This document shows positions 43,642-51,261 of a stretch of 64,000 nucleotides of DNA, in pieces (position 1 is the first letter of the stretch; the number at the start of each line of letters is the position of its first letter). The DNA lies in contig NZ_JBBOUI010000001.1 in assembly GCF_038005985.1 (NCBI RefSeq), positions 1,136,001 through 1,200,000 on the forward strand, read 5' to 3'. A program made the position numbers and the translations under genes. The stretch comes from Solibacillus sp. FSL R7-0682. Its GTDB lineage: Bacteria > Bacillota > Bacilli > Bacillales_A > Planococcaceae. A model generated the notes under the pieces. That model saw nothing but the letters and a program-made list of their open reading frames with translations. It was not told the DNA's origin and did not search any database.

Positions 43642-43656
43642 TTAACCACCGGTCAA
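43642..43656. promoter_or_regulatory. Putative TetR operator, MFS-proximal copy
   Basis: TTAACCACCGGTCAA, near-palindromic (TTAACC / GGTCAA) and the reverse complement, with two differences, of the site at 44256-44270. It lies 22 bp before the MFS start codon. Confidence 0.6.
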
Positions 43657-43676
43657 TTTTGGGGTGAAGAAAAACT

Positions 43677-44240
43677 CTAGTTGTCTAGAGTTTTTAATTG
43701 AAATGTAACAAATTCATTTGCATCAATTTTCACTGCTTCAAATTCATCAACACGACCAATATAGTATAATATGAATCCGTGCAGAGCTATAAATGATGCA
43801 TGTATAACATTGTTGCTTAAAGAATTGTTTTGCTGCATTTGAACGGTACTAATAAATTTATTTAAGCTTTCTTTTGCGGCATGTTGTTGGAGGGGGTCTT
43901 CCAACCCGTTCTGTTTTACAAACATAAAATCATAATGGCTTTGATTATTTAGGCCAAATTCAATAAAGCTTAAAAATAATCTTTTTGTTCCTTCATTTCC
44001 ATTGTCTTGGCTCGCAGCATCTAACTTCCGGTTTAAAATCGCGAAATATTTCTCAATGACTCCATTAAATAGTTGTTCTTTGCTTTGGAAGTGATAATAA
44101 ATGGATCCATGACTAACGCCTAATCCATTTGCAATTGAGCGCATCGACACCTTTTGAAAATCCATTTGTAATAATTGATGGTCTGCTTCTTCCAAAATCA
44201 TTTCTCTCGTCAAACTGTCGCTACTTTTTTTTCTACCCAA
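43677..44240 (-). CDS. TetR/AcrR-family regulator of the adjacent MFS gene
   Basis: 187 residues: HTH 'SMRSIANGLGVSHGSIYYHF' preceded by 'MILEEADHQLLQMDFQKV', then a ligand domain. TTG at 44240 is the preferred start: AGAGGTG lies 6 nt before it, and the product then begins MGRKKSSDSLTREMIL. The frame extends to 44303 but would read through the operator-like palindrome at 44256-44270. The same palindrome before the MFS gene suggests that this protein represses itself and the pump. Confidence 0.82.
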   Translation of the reverse strand: MGRKKSSDSLTREMILEEADHQLLQMDFQKVSMRSIANGLGVSHGSIYYHFQSKEQLFNGVIEKYFAILNRKLDAASQDNGNEGTKRLFLSFIEFGLNNQSHYDFMFVKQNGLEDPLQQHAAKESLNKFISTVQMQQNNSLSNNVIHASFIALHGFILYYIGRVDEFEAVKIDANEFVTFQLKTLDN

Positions 44241-44255
44241 CGTTTTCACCTCTAA

Positions 44256-44270
44256 TTGACCGGCGGTTAA
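44256..44270. promoter_or_regulatory. Putative TetR operator, autoregulatory copy
   Basis: TTGACCGGCGGTTAA: a 7-1-7 near-palindrome, 15 bp upstream of the TetR start codon. With AATT flanks it matches the reverse complement of 43642-43656. Upstream (44271-44665) is AT-rich and gene-free; it holds the opuC promoter region. Confidence 0.6.
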
Positions 44271-44665
44271 ATAAATTATAAGCGCTACAATATTGCATGG
44301 CAATATAAAATATTCCAGTTACAAATAAAGCGCACTTTTCAGCTTTGGAACAAAAATATTTAAACAATAATGGTATTTTATTCAAAAAAATAATTTTATT
44401 CTCAAATTATAATATATAATATAAAATAAGCAACTTAAAAAAAAAATGAAGTTGTAACTTTGGAAGTTCGAAATTATTTTACCTTGTTTGATCAATTGGT
44501 TTAGGGGGTAATTAGTAATGGTTGTAATGGAGTAATGTGGAATTACTAGATATTTGACAACAGTTCCTAGCAACTATGTAAAGGTGAAGGGAGCAATAAG
44601 TTAAGTATTGTGTCTAAATTCTTTACGTAGATGGAAAATTTTTTTATGAAAAGGAGTGTAATTGT

Positions 44666-45832
44666 ATGTTATCCATACAAAAATTAACGAAAACATATCG
44701 TGGAAACAAAATGGCAGTCGATAGCTTAAGTATTGATATAGAAAAAGGTGAATTTATCGTCTTTATCGGCACAAGTGGCAGCGGGAAAACAACAGCCCTC
44801 CGTATGATTAATCGGATGATTGAGCCGACCAGTGGGAAAATTATACTTGATGGAACTGATTTATCTAAAATGAATCCTGTGCAACTACGTAGACAAATTG
44901 GCTATGTAATTCAGCAAATAGGGTTAATGCCACATATGACCATCCGAGATAATATTACCCTCGTACCAAAACTCTTGAAATGGGACAAAGAAGAAAAGGA
45001 CAAAGTGGCGGAACGTTTAATCGAACTTGTAAACTTACCCAGTTCTTATTTAGATATGTACCCTTCCCAACTATCTGGTGGCCAACAACAGCGAATCGGT
45101 GTTATACGTGCATTAGCGGCTAATCAAGACATTATTTTAATGGATGAACCATTTGGTGCACTTGACCCCATCACACGTGACACACTTCAAGATTTAATGA
45201 AAGATTTGCAAGTGCGCCTTGGCAAAACCGTTATTTTTGTAACGCATGATATGGATGAAGCAATCAAGCTAGCTGACCGAATTTGCATTATGCATGAGGG
45301 GAAAGTTGTCCAGTTTGATACGCCAGACAATATTTTAGCAAACCCCGCAAATGATTTTGTACGTGATTTTATTGGTTCTCATCGACTTATTCAAAATAAA
45401 CCAAGCGTAAAAATAGTAGATGAAGTAATGATACAGCCAATCTCTATTACAATTGAAAAAAGTTTGGATGATGCATTGCGTTTAATGGTATCAAAACGTG
45501 TCGATACGCTATTTGTGACAGATGCAGAAAAAAGATTGATAGGTTTTTTAAATGTTGAAAGCTTTACAGGTCCGCAGCGTACACAGCAAAGTATTAATGA
45601 AGTATTGCAGCGAGAGGTGATTTACGTTAAAACCGGGACAAAGCTGCAAGATTCTGTCCGCCGTATTTTAAAACGGAACCTTCAAAACATCCCAATTGTT
45701 GACCATGACCACAAACTAATTGGTTTAATTACCCGTGCTAATATTGTTGATACGATTTATGACACAATTTGGGGTGACGAGGAAGAAAATAAAAATGCTC
45801 TTCTTGTAAATCGAGAGGAGAATGTTCAATGA
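44666..45832 (+). CDS. opuCA: Osmoprotectant ABC transporter ATP-binding protein (OpuCA-like)
   Basis: 388 residues. ABC ATPase: Walker A 'GTSGSGKTTALRMI', signature 'LSGGQQQRIG', Walker B 'IILMDEPFGALDP', and switch His in 'VTHDMDEAI'. A C-terminal pair of CBS domains (about 255-370) probably senses ionic strength. It energises uptake of glycine betaine, carnitine or choline. First of four overlapping genes. AAAAGGAGTG precedes the ATG. TTGACA at 44554-44559 and TATGTA at 44575 may be the promoter, though the spacer is only 15 bp. Confidence 0.9.
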   Translation: MLSIQKLTKTYRGNKMAVDSLSIDIEKGEFIVFIGTSGSGKTTALRMINRMIEPTSGKIILDGTDLSKMNPVQLRRQIGYVIQQIGLMPHMTIRDNITLVPKLLKWDKEEKDKVAERLIELVNLPSSYLDMYPSQLSGGQQQRIGVIRALAANQDIILMDEPFGALDPITRDTLQDLMKDLQVRLGKTVIFVTHDMDEAIKLADRICIMHEGKVVQFDTPDNILANPANDFVRDFIGSHRLIQNKPSVKIVDEVMIQPISITIEKSLDDALRLMVSKRVDTLFVTDAEKRLIGFLNVESFTGPQRTQQSINEVLQREVIYVKTGTKLQDSVRRILKRNLQNIPIVDHDHKLIGLITRANIVDTIYDTIWGDEEENKNALLVNREENVQ

Positions 45833-46464
45833 TAGCCTTTTTTACGGAAAATAGCAGTGACATACTATTAAAAACATGGGAACACTTTTATATTTCTATT
45901 ATTGCATTATTTCTTGGTGTATTCTTCGCGATTCCTCTTGGTATATTTTTATCTAAAACAAAAACAATCGCAAAAATCTTTTTAGCCATAACAAGTGTTT
46001 TCCAAACATTACCCTCTTTAGCCATTTTAGCTATTATGATTCCATTTCTAGGTGTGGGGAAAGTACCTGCCATTGTTGCATTGTTTATTTATACTTTGCT
46101 ACCAATTTTAAATAATACTTATATTGGTTTGAAATCTGTTAATGCGGATCTGCGTAAAACAGGTATTAGTATGGGGATGACGCCATTGCAGTCTATATGG
46201 ATGGTGGAATTACCACTAGCAATTCCAGTTATCATGGCAGGTATACGACTATCTGCTGTATATGTCATTGCCTGGGCAACACTTGCGTCATATATCGGTG
46301 CTGGAGGTTTAGGTGATTTTATTTTTAATGGATTAAATCTTTATCAAACAGAACTAATTATTGGCGGTGCATTACTTGTTACGGCATTAGCACTGCTAAC
46401 AGATTTTATATTATCAAAGGTGGAGATTTGGACAACACCAAAAGGACTAAAAATAGAGAAATGA
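45829..46464 (+). CDS. opuCB: Osmoprotectant ABC transporter permease (OpuCB-like)
   Basis: 211 residues and about five membrane segments with the BPD permease motif 'SMGMTPLQSIWMVELPLAIP' (EAA loop) and 'ASYIGAGGLGDFIFNGL'. Its ATG overlaps the opuCA stop as ATGA, so translation is coupled. It forms the membrane channel with OpuCD. Confidence 0.88.
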   Translation: MIAFFTENSSDILLKTWEHFYISIIALFLGVFFAIPLGIFLSKTKTIAKIFLAITSVFQTLPSLAILAIMIPFLGVGKVPAIVALFIYTLLPILNNTYIGLKSVNADLRKTGISMGMTPLQSIWMVELPLAIPVIMAGIRLSAVYVIAWATLASYIGAGGLGDFIFNGLNLYQTELIIGGALLVTALALLTDFILSKVEIWTTPKGLKIEK

Positions 46465-47405
46465 GGCCTAATAGGATGAAGAAAACGATTCTTTTATTCG
46501 GAAGTATATTGCTTGCGTTTAATTTTCTTGCTGGCTGTTCGATTGGCGGGGATCAAGCTAGCAATACTGAGAAAATTAAGATTGCAAGTGTTGTCACAAC
46601 TGAATCACAAATTATGGGTTATATGCTTAAATATATGATTGAGTATTATACAGATGAACAAGTAGAATTAATCAATAATCTTGGTTCGAGTACTGTTGTT
46701 CATCAAGCGATGATCAATGGTGACGCAAATGTTTCCGCTACACGTTATACCGGTACAGACCTAACAGGCGCTTTAAATGCAGATCTCATAAAAGATCCAG
46801 CCGAGGCAATGGCCTTTGTGCAAAAAGCGTTTCAAGAACAATACAATCAAACCTTCTTTGACTCGTATGGCTTTGAAAACACGTATGCCTTTATGGTAAC
46901 GCAGGAAACAGCACAACAATACAACCTCAATAAAATTAGCGACCTGGCTAAAATAGCGGCTGATATTGAAGCAGGTGTTGATACATCTTGGTTAAATCGT
47001 GAAGGTGATGGGTTTAAGGCATTTGTCAAAGAGTATGGGTTTGAGTTTAAACGTACATATCCAATGCAAATTGGTTTAGTGTATGATGCCGTCCAAGCAG
47101 GTGAAATCGATATCGTGCTCGGTTATACAACAGATGGACGTATTGCTTCATATGACTTAAAGGTTCTTGAAGATGATTTGAACTTCTTCCCTCCCTATGA
47201 AACAAGTGCGCTTGCAACAAATGAAATTTTAGAAGCAAAACCCGGAATTAAAGAAGTTATCCAGCGTTTAGTTGGCAAAATCTCAACTGATAAAATGCAG
47301 GAATTAAACTATTTGGCAGATAATAACTTAATGGAACCCTCTGTAGTGGCAGAAAATTTCCTGATTAAAAATAATTACTTTAGTAATGAGGAAGGTGAGG
47401 ACTAA
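46461..47405 (+). CDS. opuCC: Osmoprotectant-binding lipoprotein (OpuCC-like)
   Basis: 315 residues. Lipoprotein signal 'MKKTILLFGSILLAFNFLAGC', with the lipobox Cys anchoring it outside the membrane. The mature part is an OpuAC-type substrate-binding protein: 'IKIASVVTTESQIMGYMLKY', 'INNLGSSTVVHQAMINGDAN', 'ATRYTGTDLTGAL', 'VLGYTTDGRIASYDLKVLED'. Start ATG at 46461 makes the ATGA overlap seen elsewhere in this operon. ATG at 46476 (GAGG 9 nt before) is the alternative and gives the tighter signal peptide. Confidence 0.87.
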   Translation: MRPNRMKKTILLFGSILLAFNFLAGCSIGGDQASNTEKIKIASVVTTESQIMGYMLKYMIEYYTDEQVELINNLGSSTVVHQAMINGDANVSATRYTGTDLTGALNADLIKDPAEAMAFVQKAFQEQYNQTFFDSYGFENTYAFMVTQETAQQYNLNKISDLAKIAADIEAGVDTSWLNREGDGFKAFVKEYGFEFKRTYPMQIGLVYDAVQAGEIDIVLGYTTDGRIASYDLKVLEDDLNFFPPYETSALATNEILEAKPGIKEVIQRLVGKISTDKMQELNYLADNNLMEPSVVAENFLIKNNYFSNEEGED

Positions 47406-48112
47406 TGGAAGATTTATCTCAATTAACTACGTATGAACAGCTTCTTTATTATTTTAAGGAAAATGGTCTTTATGTCCTTGAATTGTTCATTACTCATTTT
47501 TACATTTCAGTATATGGTGTTTTACTTGCTGCAATCATCGGAATTCCAATTGGCATTTTTATTGCCAAAAATATGAAGTTAGCCGGGTTTATCATTACAT
47601 TGGCAAATATAATTCAGACTATACCGGCATTAGCCTTAATGGCAATGATTATGCTAGTACTCGGCTTAGGAAAAACAACGGTTATTGCTACGGTATTCCT
47701 CTATTCGCTGCTACCAATTATTAAAAATACGTATACGGGAATAACAACAATCAATAAAAGTTTAACGGATGCAGGGCGCGGTATGGGGATGACACGTAGA
47801 CAAATCCTTTTTATGATTGAACTACCATTATCTTTATCAATCATTATTACAGGTATTCGTATTGCCTTAGTTATTGCAATTGGAATTACCGCAATCGGAG
47901 CTTTCATCGGTGCTGGCGGTTTAGGGGATATTATTATCCGCGGAACGAACGCAACTGATGGCACTGCCATTATTTTAGCAGGTGCAATTCCAACTGCATT
48001 AATGGCTGTTATTGTAGATATTGGACTTGGTTGGTTAGAGCGCCATTTCGACCCCACAAGACGCCAACAACGATTTAAAAAAGATTCTAATTCCAATGTT
48101 GGTGTGGGGTGA
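47405..48112 (+). CDS. opuCD: Osmoprotectant ABC transporter permease (OpuCD-like)
   Basis: 235 residues and five to six membrane segments, with the EAA-loop motif 'GRGMGMTRRQILFMIELPLS' and 'GAFIGAGGLGDIIIRGTNAT'. Its ATG shares one base with the opuCC stop (TAATG). Last gene of the opuC operon. A diverged repeat with a terminator-like hairpin lies about 58 bp downstream. Confidence 0.88.
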   Translation: MEDLSQLTTYEQLLYYFKENGLYVLELFITHFYISVYGVLLAAIIGIPIGIFIAKNMKLAGFIITLANIIQTIPALALMAMIMLVLGLGKTTVIATVFLYSLLPIIKNTYTGITTINKSLTDAGRGMGMTRRQILFMIELPLSLSIIITGIRIALVIAIGITAIGAFIGAGGLGDIIIRGTNATDGTAIILAGAIPTALMAVIVDIGLGWLERHFDPTRRQQRFKKDSNSNVGVG

Positions 48113-48169
48113 TTGTAATAGCTTCGCGAAGTTAGAAATCCGGTGATAAAGCATTATAAATAACAAAAG

Positions 48170-48251
48170 ACTTGCATTTAATAAATTCATCATTAATGCA
48201 AGTCATATAAATAATGAAGGTGGCCTTATCAAAGCGTTTTGTTTTTTAATG
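48170..48251 (-). repeat. Diverged repeat, copy 2
   Basis: Partner of 42224-42303 in the same orientation. ACTTGCATTTAA...ATGCAAGTC forms a hairpin that can end transcription of the small minus-strand gene whose stop codon (48229-48231) lies inside the repeat, and perhaps of opuCD from the other side. Confidence 0.7.
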
Positions 48252-48522
48252 CGCCTGCATTTAAATTTTTCTGTTTTTGAATGAATAAAATAACAATGGC
48301 TTGGACTGTCATTGCAAATACGATGAAGATAAAATGTGTGTCGTGATAAAACATTTTAGAAATAAAATAAAAAATTGGTGCGGAGGATAGATAAGAAATA
48401 AATTGGTTTTTAGTTAAAAGGAAAATGATTGTTGAAATACAAGTAGTAACTAATAAAAGCTCAAATAGAATGCCAATTGATCCACTATCTAAGTAATTCT
48501 GTAATTCGTTAATATAGGTCAT
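48229..48522 (-). CDS. Small three-helix membrane protein, unknown
   Basis: 97 residues with about three hydrophobic segments ('FELLLVTTCISTIIFLLT', 'LSSAPIFYFISKMFY', 'FIFIVFAMTVQAIVILFI') and a basic tail ending NAGALKNKTL. The start has AGAGAGG upstream. No family recognised. Its 3' end lies in repeat copy 2, and the matching repeat at 42224 retains the end of what may have been a paralogue. Confidence 0.6.
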   Translation of the reverse strand: MTYINELQNYLDSGSIGILFELLLVTTCISTIIFLLTKNQFISYLSSAPIFYFISKMFYHDTHFIFIVFAMTVQAIVILFIQKQKNLNAGALKNKTL

Positions 48523-48741
48523 TGAAAATTTACCTCTCTTTTATCTTAATTAAATCAAATAATGCATTTACAAAAATTGTAACATGGAAAAATATTATTT
48601 GGAATATAAATGGTAAATTAAGATCTTAACAAGTTCCCTAAAATTAACGACCTAAAGCTCATTTAATGAAATGATTGTCATTGTAAAAATGGATAAAATT
48701 TGAAATACTTATTAAAGTATGGATAAATGGAGGGATCTAAA

Positions 48742-49350
48742 ATGCGGCATTTTAAAGGTTACTGCTTGTTTCTACTATTCACCTTGTTGTTAACTGGGTG
48801 CGTAGGTCTAGAAAAAGAAATATCACCATCAAGTACAAAGTTAACTATTGAGTCTTACAACATGAGTGATATAGAAAGCTTGCTCATTAGTAAAACAGGA
48901 GTAGAGCATATTGAATTTTTCAAGCTTAACGGCACTTTGAAAGAAGATGATGATTTGCAATATTCAGTGGATGTGTTTGAAAACGGTAAGTTTAAAGAAG
49001 AGGTATTAAAAACTTGGGGTGAAATAGAAACAAACCATAAAGACAGCATAATTTCTTTTGGAATAAGTGACAATGGGGAAGATAATCATTCTTTAAAATT
49101 AATAAACGGTATTCCCTCTGGACTTGCAACAACGTTTTATTCGAATAACATGACGATGTATACTTTCAGAAATCTAATCGATGAAAAAGTTACATTAGAA
49201 AAAAATAAACCTATTTATTTAGCAGGGTGGTTAGGAACTACTAAAAACGAAATGCGTTCTGCTGGGGGAGAAAACGGGGAACTACCATCAGGTATTGAAG
49301 AGTCTGAACTTGCATTTCTATATAAAGTTTTATGGACTGAGAAAGAATAA
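48742..49350 (+). CDS. Hypothetical lipoprotein
   Basis: 202 residues with a lipoprotein signal 'FLLFTLLLTGCVGLEKE' (lipobox LTGC at residues 16-19), so it is anchored to the outer face of the membrane. The mature part is acidic, with a repeated beta-strand look ('VDVFENGKFKEEVLKTWGEI', 'PIYLAGWLGTTKNEMRSAGG'); no family recognised. ATG at 48742 follows GGAGGG at 7 nt; an ATG at 48727 lies before that RBS and is not used. Confidence 0.75.
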   Translation: MRHFKGYCLFLLFTLLLTGCVGLEKEISPSSTKLTIESYNMSDIESLLISKTGVEHIEFFKLNGTLKEDDDLQYSVDVFENGKFKEEVLKTWGEIETNHKDSIISFGISDNGEDNHSLKLINGIPSGLATTFYSNNMTMYTFRNLIDEKVTLEKNKPIYLAGWLGTTKNEMRSAGGENGELPSGIEESELAFLYKVLWTEKE

Positions 49351-49502
49351 AAAGGTGTCATAATATAATGTTGATTACTTTTTAAGGGGTGTATCCTTGC
49401 AGCTGCATCAACTAATCTTTATATTTGTTAACAATTAAAATCACCTATTATAAACCGTTTTTATTTTTTTAATCTTTTTTTGTTGGCACGAAAATCAAAT
49501 CT

Positions 49503-49664
49503 TTATGCCCCATTTAGAACGTAATAGGTATTGAGTTCCTGTCGCGATGCTTTCGTCGCTAAAATAATAGTTCCTCTGCGATCTGGTTTATATTCGCCTT
49601 GGGAGCTTTTATTTGCATCGAAAGCAGCGCGGCAGATGAAATCACCAACCACCTTACCCTCTAG
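49503..49664 (-). pseudogene. Orphan gene fragment (53 codons, no start)
   Basis: On the minus strand an open frame between a TGA and a TAA encodes pieces such as 'GDFICRAAFDANKSSQ', 'YKPDRRGTIILATKASRQEL' and a final NTYYVLNGA. Composition is protein-like and clearly richer in G+C than the flanks. No start codon or RBS precedes it. It looks like the C-terminal end of a lost gene; family not recognised. The rest of 49351-49752 holds nothing else I can name. Confidence 0.45.
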
Positions 49665-49752
49665 TCAATTATAAAATCTTCAAATATTTATTGCCCACCA
49701 TACATAACCGACATTTCTAATTTTGTATGACTAACCTTTCATTGCAGAGCAA

Positions 49753-50295
49753 TCAGAGAGTTATTACTTTTTTTTCAAACCAACCAAAAGCAATCTCTGC
49801 CTTTACAATTTCAAGGTTAGGCGAAACTAAGAATAGTACAAACGATCCATTGGGTGGAAATATGAATTTTCCATCTTCATCACTTGATAAAGTACTTTGT
49901 GGCGGAACAATTCGCTGAAATGCATTTACTCCTTTCTCTGGTACCCAGTTAATCAGCTCTGCAAATTTGAGTTGAACTTTTGGTCTAGGAAGAGGGGATA
50001 GAGCTGTATCTGCAGGGGTCACTTTATCTGAAATCATGGATTTCCCTATAATTATAGGATTAAACCAAATTTGAGCAATAATAGGTTCATTTGAGTGATT
50101 TGATATAGTAAATGCATTTACAAATAAATCTACATTTGAATTAGAGGGGTTAATTAAACCTCCCCAAGCATACTTTCCTTTTCCTAAACGAATTGTTTCA
50201 GTTTGACCAACAAAGTATCGTCCCTCTAAAGATTGATATAAAGGGTTTGGTATGGTAACCGTTTTATTAAATTTGTCATTATTATTCATCGTCAT
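49753..50295 (-). CDS. DUF6143-like protein, possibly sporulation-linked
   Basis: 180 residues without signal peptide: 'PNPLYQSLEGRYFVGQTETI', 'GGLINPSNSNVDLFVNAFTI', 'PPNGSFVLFLVSPN'. This resembles the DUF6143 proteins of Bacilli as I recall them; function unknown. AGAGGTGA precedes the ATG. A GCATACTAT sequence about 25 bp upstream of the start resembles the -10 of sporulation sigma factors and is shared with the next gene upstream. Confidence 0.6.
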   Translation of the reverse strand: MTMNNNDKFNKTVTIPNPLYQSLEGRYFVGQTETIRLGKGKYAWGGLINPSNSNVDLFVNAFTISNHSNEPIIAQIWFNPIIIGKSMISDKVTPADTALSPLPRPKVQLKFAELINWVPEKGVNAFQRIVPPQSTLSSDEDGKFIFPPNGSFVLFLVSPNLEIVKAEIAFGWFEKKVITL

Positions 50296-50467
50296 AAGAT
50301 CACCTCTCTTCTTTCTAAAATAGTATGCTGATTAGAAACTAATTTGAATTTTTTTTGTTTTCAGAAATATACAAATGGGTAATGAAGTATATTCATATTT
50401 ATGAATAACCTTTAGATAGTTAGTATTATTGTGCCTTTTCCTAAAGATGAGTATTGATAAATTCGAA

Positions 50468-50493
50468 AAGCCTTATATATGAATATAAGGCTT
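50468..50493 (-). terminator. Hairpin terminator of the 113-residue protein gene
   Basis: Perfect 11-bp stem AAGCCTTATAT / ATATAAGGCTT, loop of 4, followed on the minus strand by TTTT; 35 bp past the stop. Confidence 0.65.
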
Positions 50494-50527
50494 CCGAGAT
50501 TTTAACAGTTAAAATCTGTTAGAAAAA

Positions 50528-50869
50528 TTAAAGAATTTGAGTCAATTCAGAGTTCGCAAATCGTTGGGCATCAATGATGACACCTGAAGCCGTTCGACCG
50601 TAAACACTATATAATCCTCCAGTTTGATTCGGAACTATTTCAACTTCATATTGAAAAGCACCAGCTACATTTCGCGTTACAAAAGTAGAGGCATTAGCAC
50701 CTGCTGAAAATGAAGTTGTCGAAAGTAATTGTCTTGTACCGTTAAGTCTATAAACTCGAACTACCCCCGTTAGTGTACCCCCAGTTAGATTAAGAACTTT
50801 AATACGAACGGTAGAGGCATTTTCTGGTTGATTTCCGGTATTTTCAACTGGACCAGTAGTTAATGGCAT
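50528..50869 (-). CDS. Small beta-rich protein, unknown
   Basis: 113 residues, Thr/Val/Asn-rich and predicted as beta-sandwich: 'STVRIKVLNLTGGTLTGVVR', 'YEVEIVPNQTGGLYSVYGRT'. No signal peptide or membrane segment. AAAGGGGGG precedes the ATG. The -10-like GCATACTATA (50929-50920 on the minus strand) shares GCATACTAT with the DUF6143-like gene. Both may be made in the mother cell as spore-surface proteins; this is inference. Confidence 0.6.
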   Translation of the reverse strand: MPLTTGPVENTGNQPENASTVRIKVLNLTGGTLTGVVRVYRLNGTRQLLSTTSFSAGANASTFVTRNVAGAFQYEVEIVPNQTGGLYSVYGRTASGVIIDAQRFANSELTQIL

Positions 50870-51261
50870 GTTTTCACCCCCCTTTAAACAAAAGGTTTAT
50901 AACCTGCAGATTACATTTTTATAGTATGCATACTCTATTACATTCTCTAGTCATATTAATTATGTTTTAAAAAAATAATAATAAATTTGAGATAGTAATA
51001 GAGAATAAGTAAATAGAAATCTTTTAAAAAAACAGGAAACCTCTATTAGAATTATAAAAATTCAGAAGCAAAAAAGGGTTTAAAGAATAATTTATTAAGC
51101 AATAAAAGGGGACATCATTAAATAAAAATTTGGACGATATTTGACTTTCTTTTTTTGATGCAAAGCGTTGTTACGACAAAAACATACAGGATAAACTCTT
51201 ATGATTAGTAGAGTCGTCGCATACACTTATAAGGATCATACTATTTTTCAGGAGGTTTGAG
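50870..51261. other. Intergenic region between divergent genes
   Basis: About 390 bp, very AT-rich, without a gene. It carries the sporulation-like -10 at 50920-50929 for the minus-strand gene and presumably the promoter of the 5'-nucleotidase gene at 51262. No PhoP-box series or terminator was recognised. Confidence 0.5.

Noticed and set aside
44382-44573. 63-residue minus-strand open frame upstream of opuCA
   Set aside because: No RBS; low-complexity AT-rich translation; lies in promoter sequence.
49727-49918. 63-residue plus-strand open frame
   Set aside because: It is antisense to the DUF6143-like gene and has no RBS.
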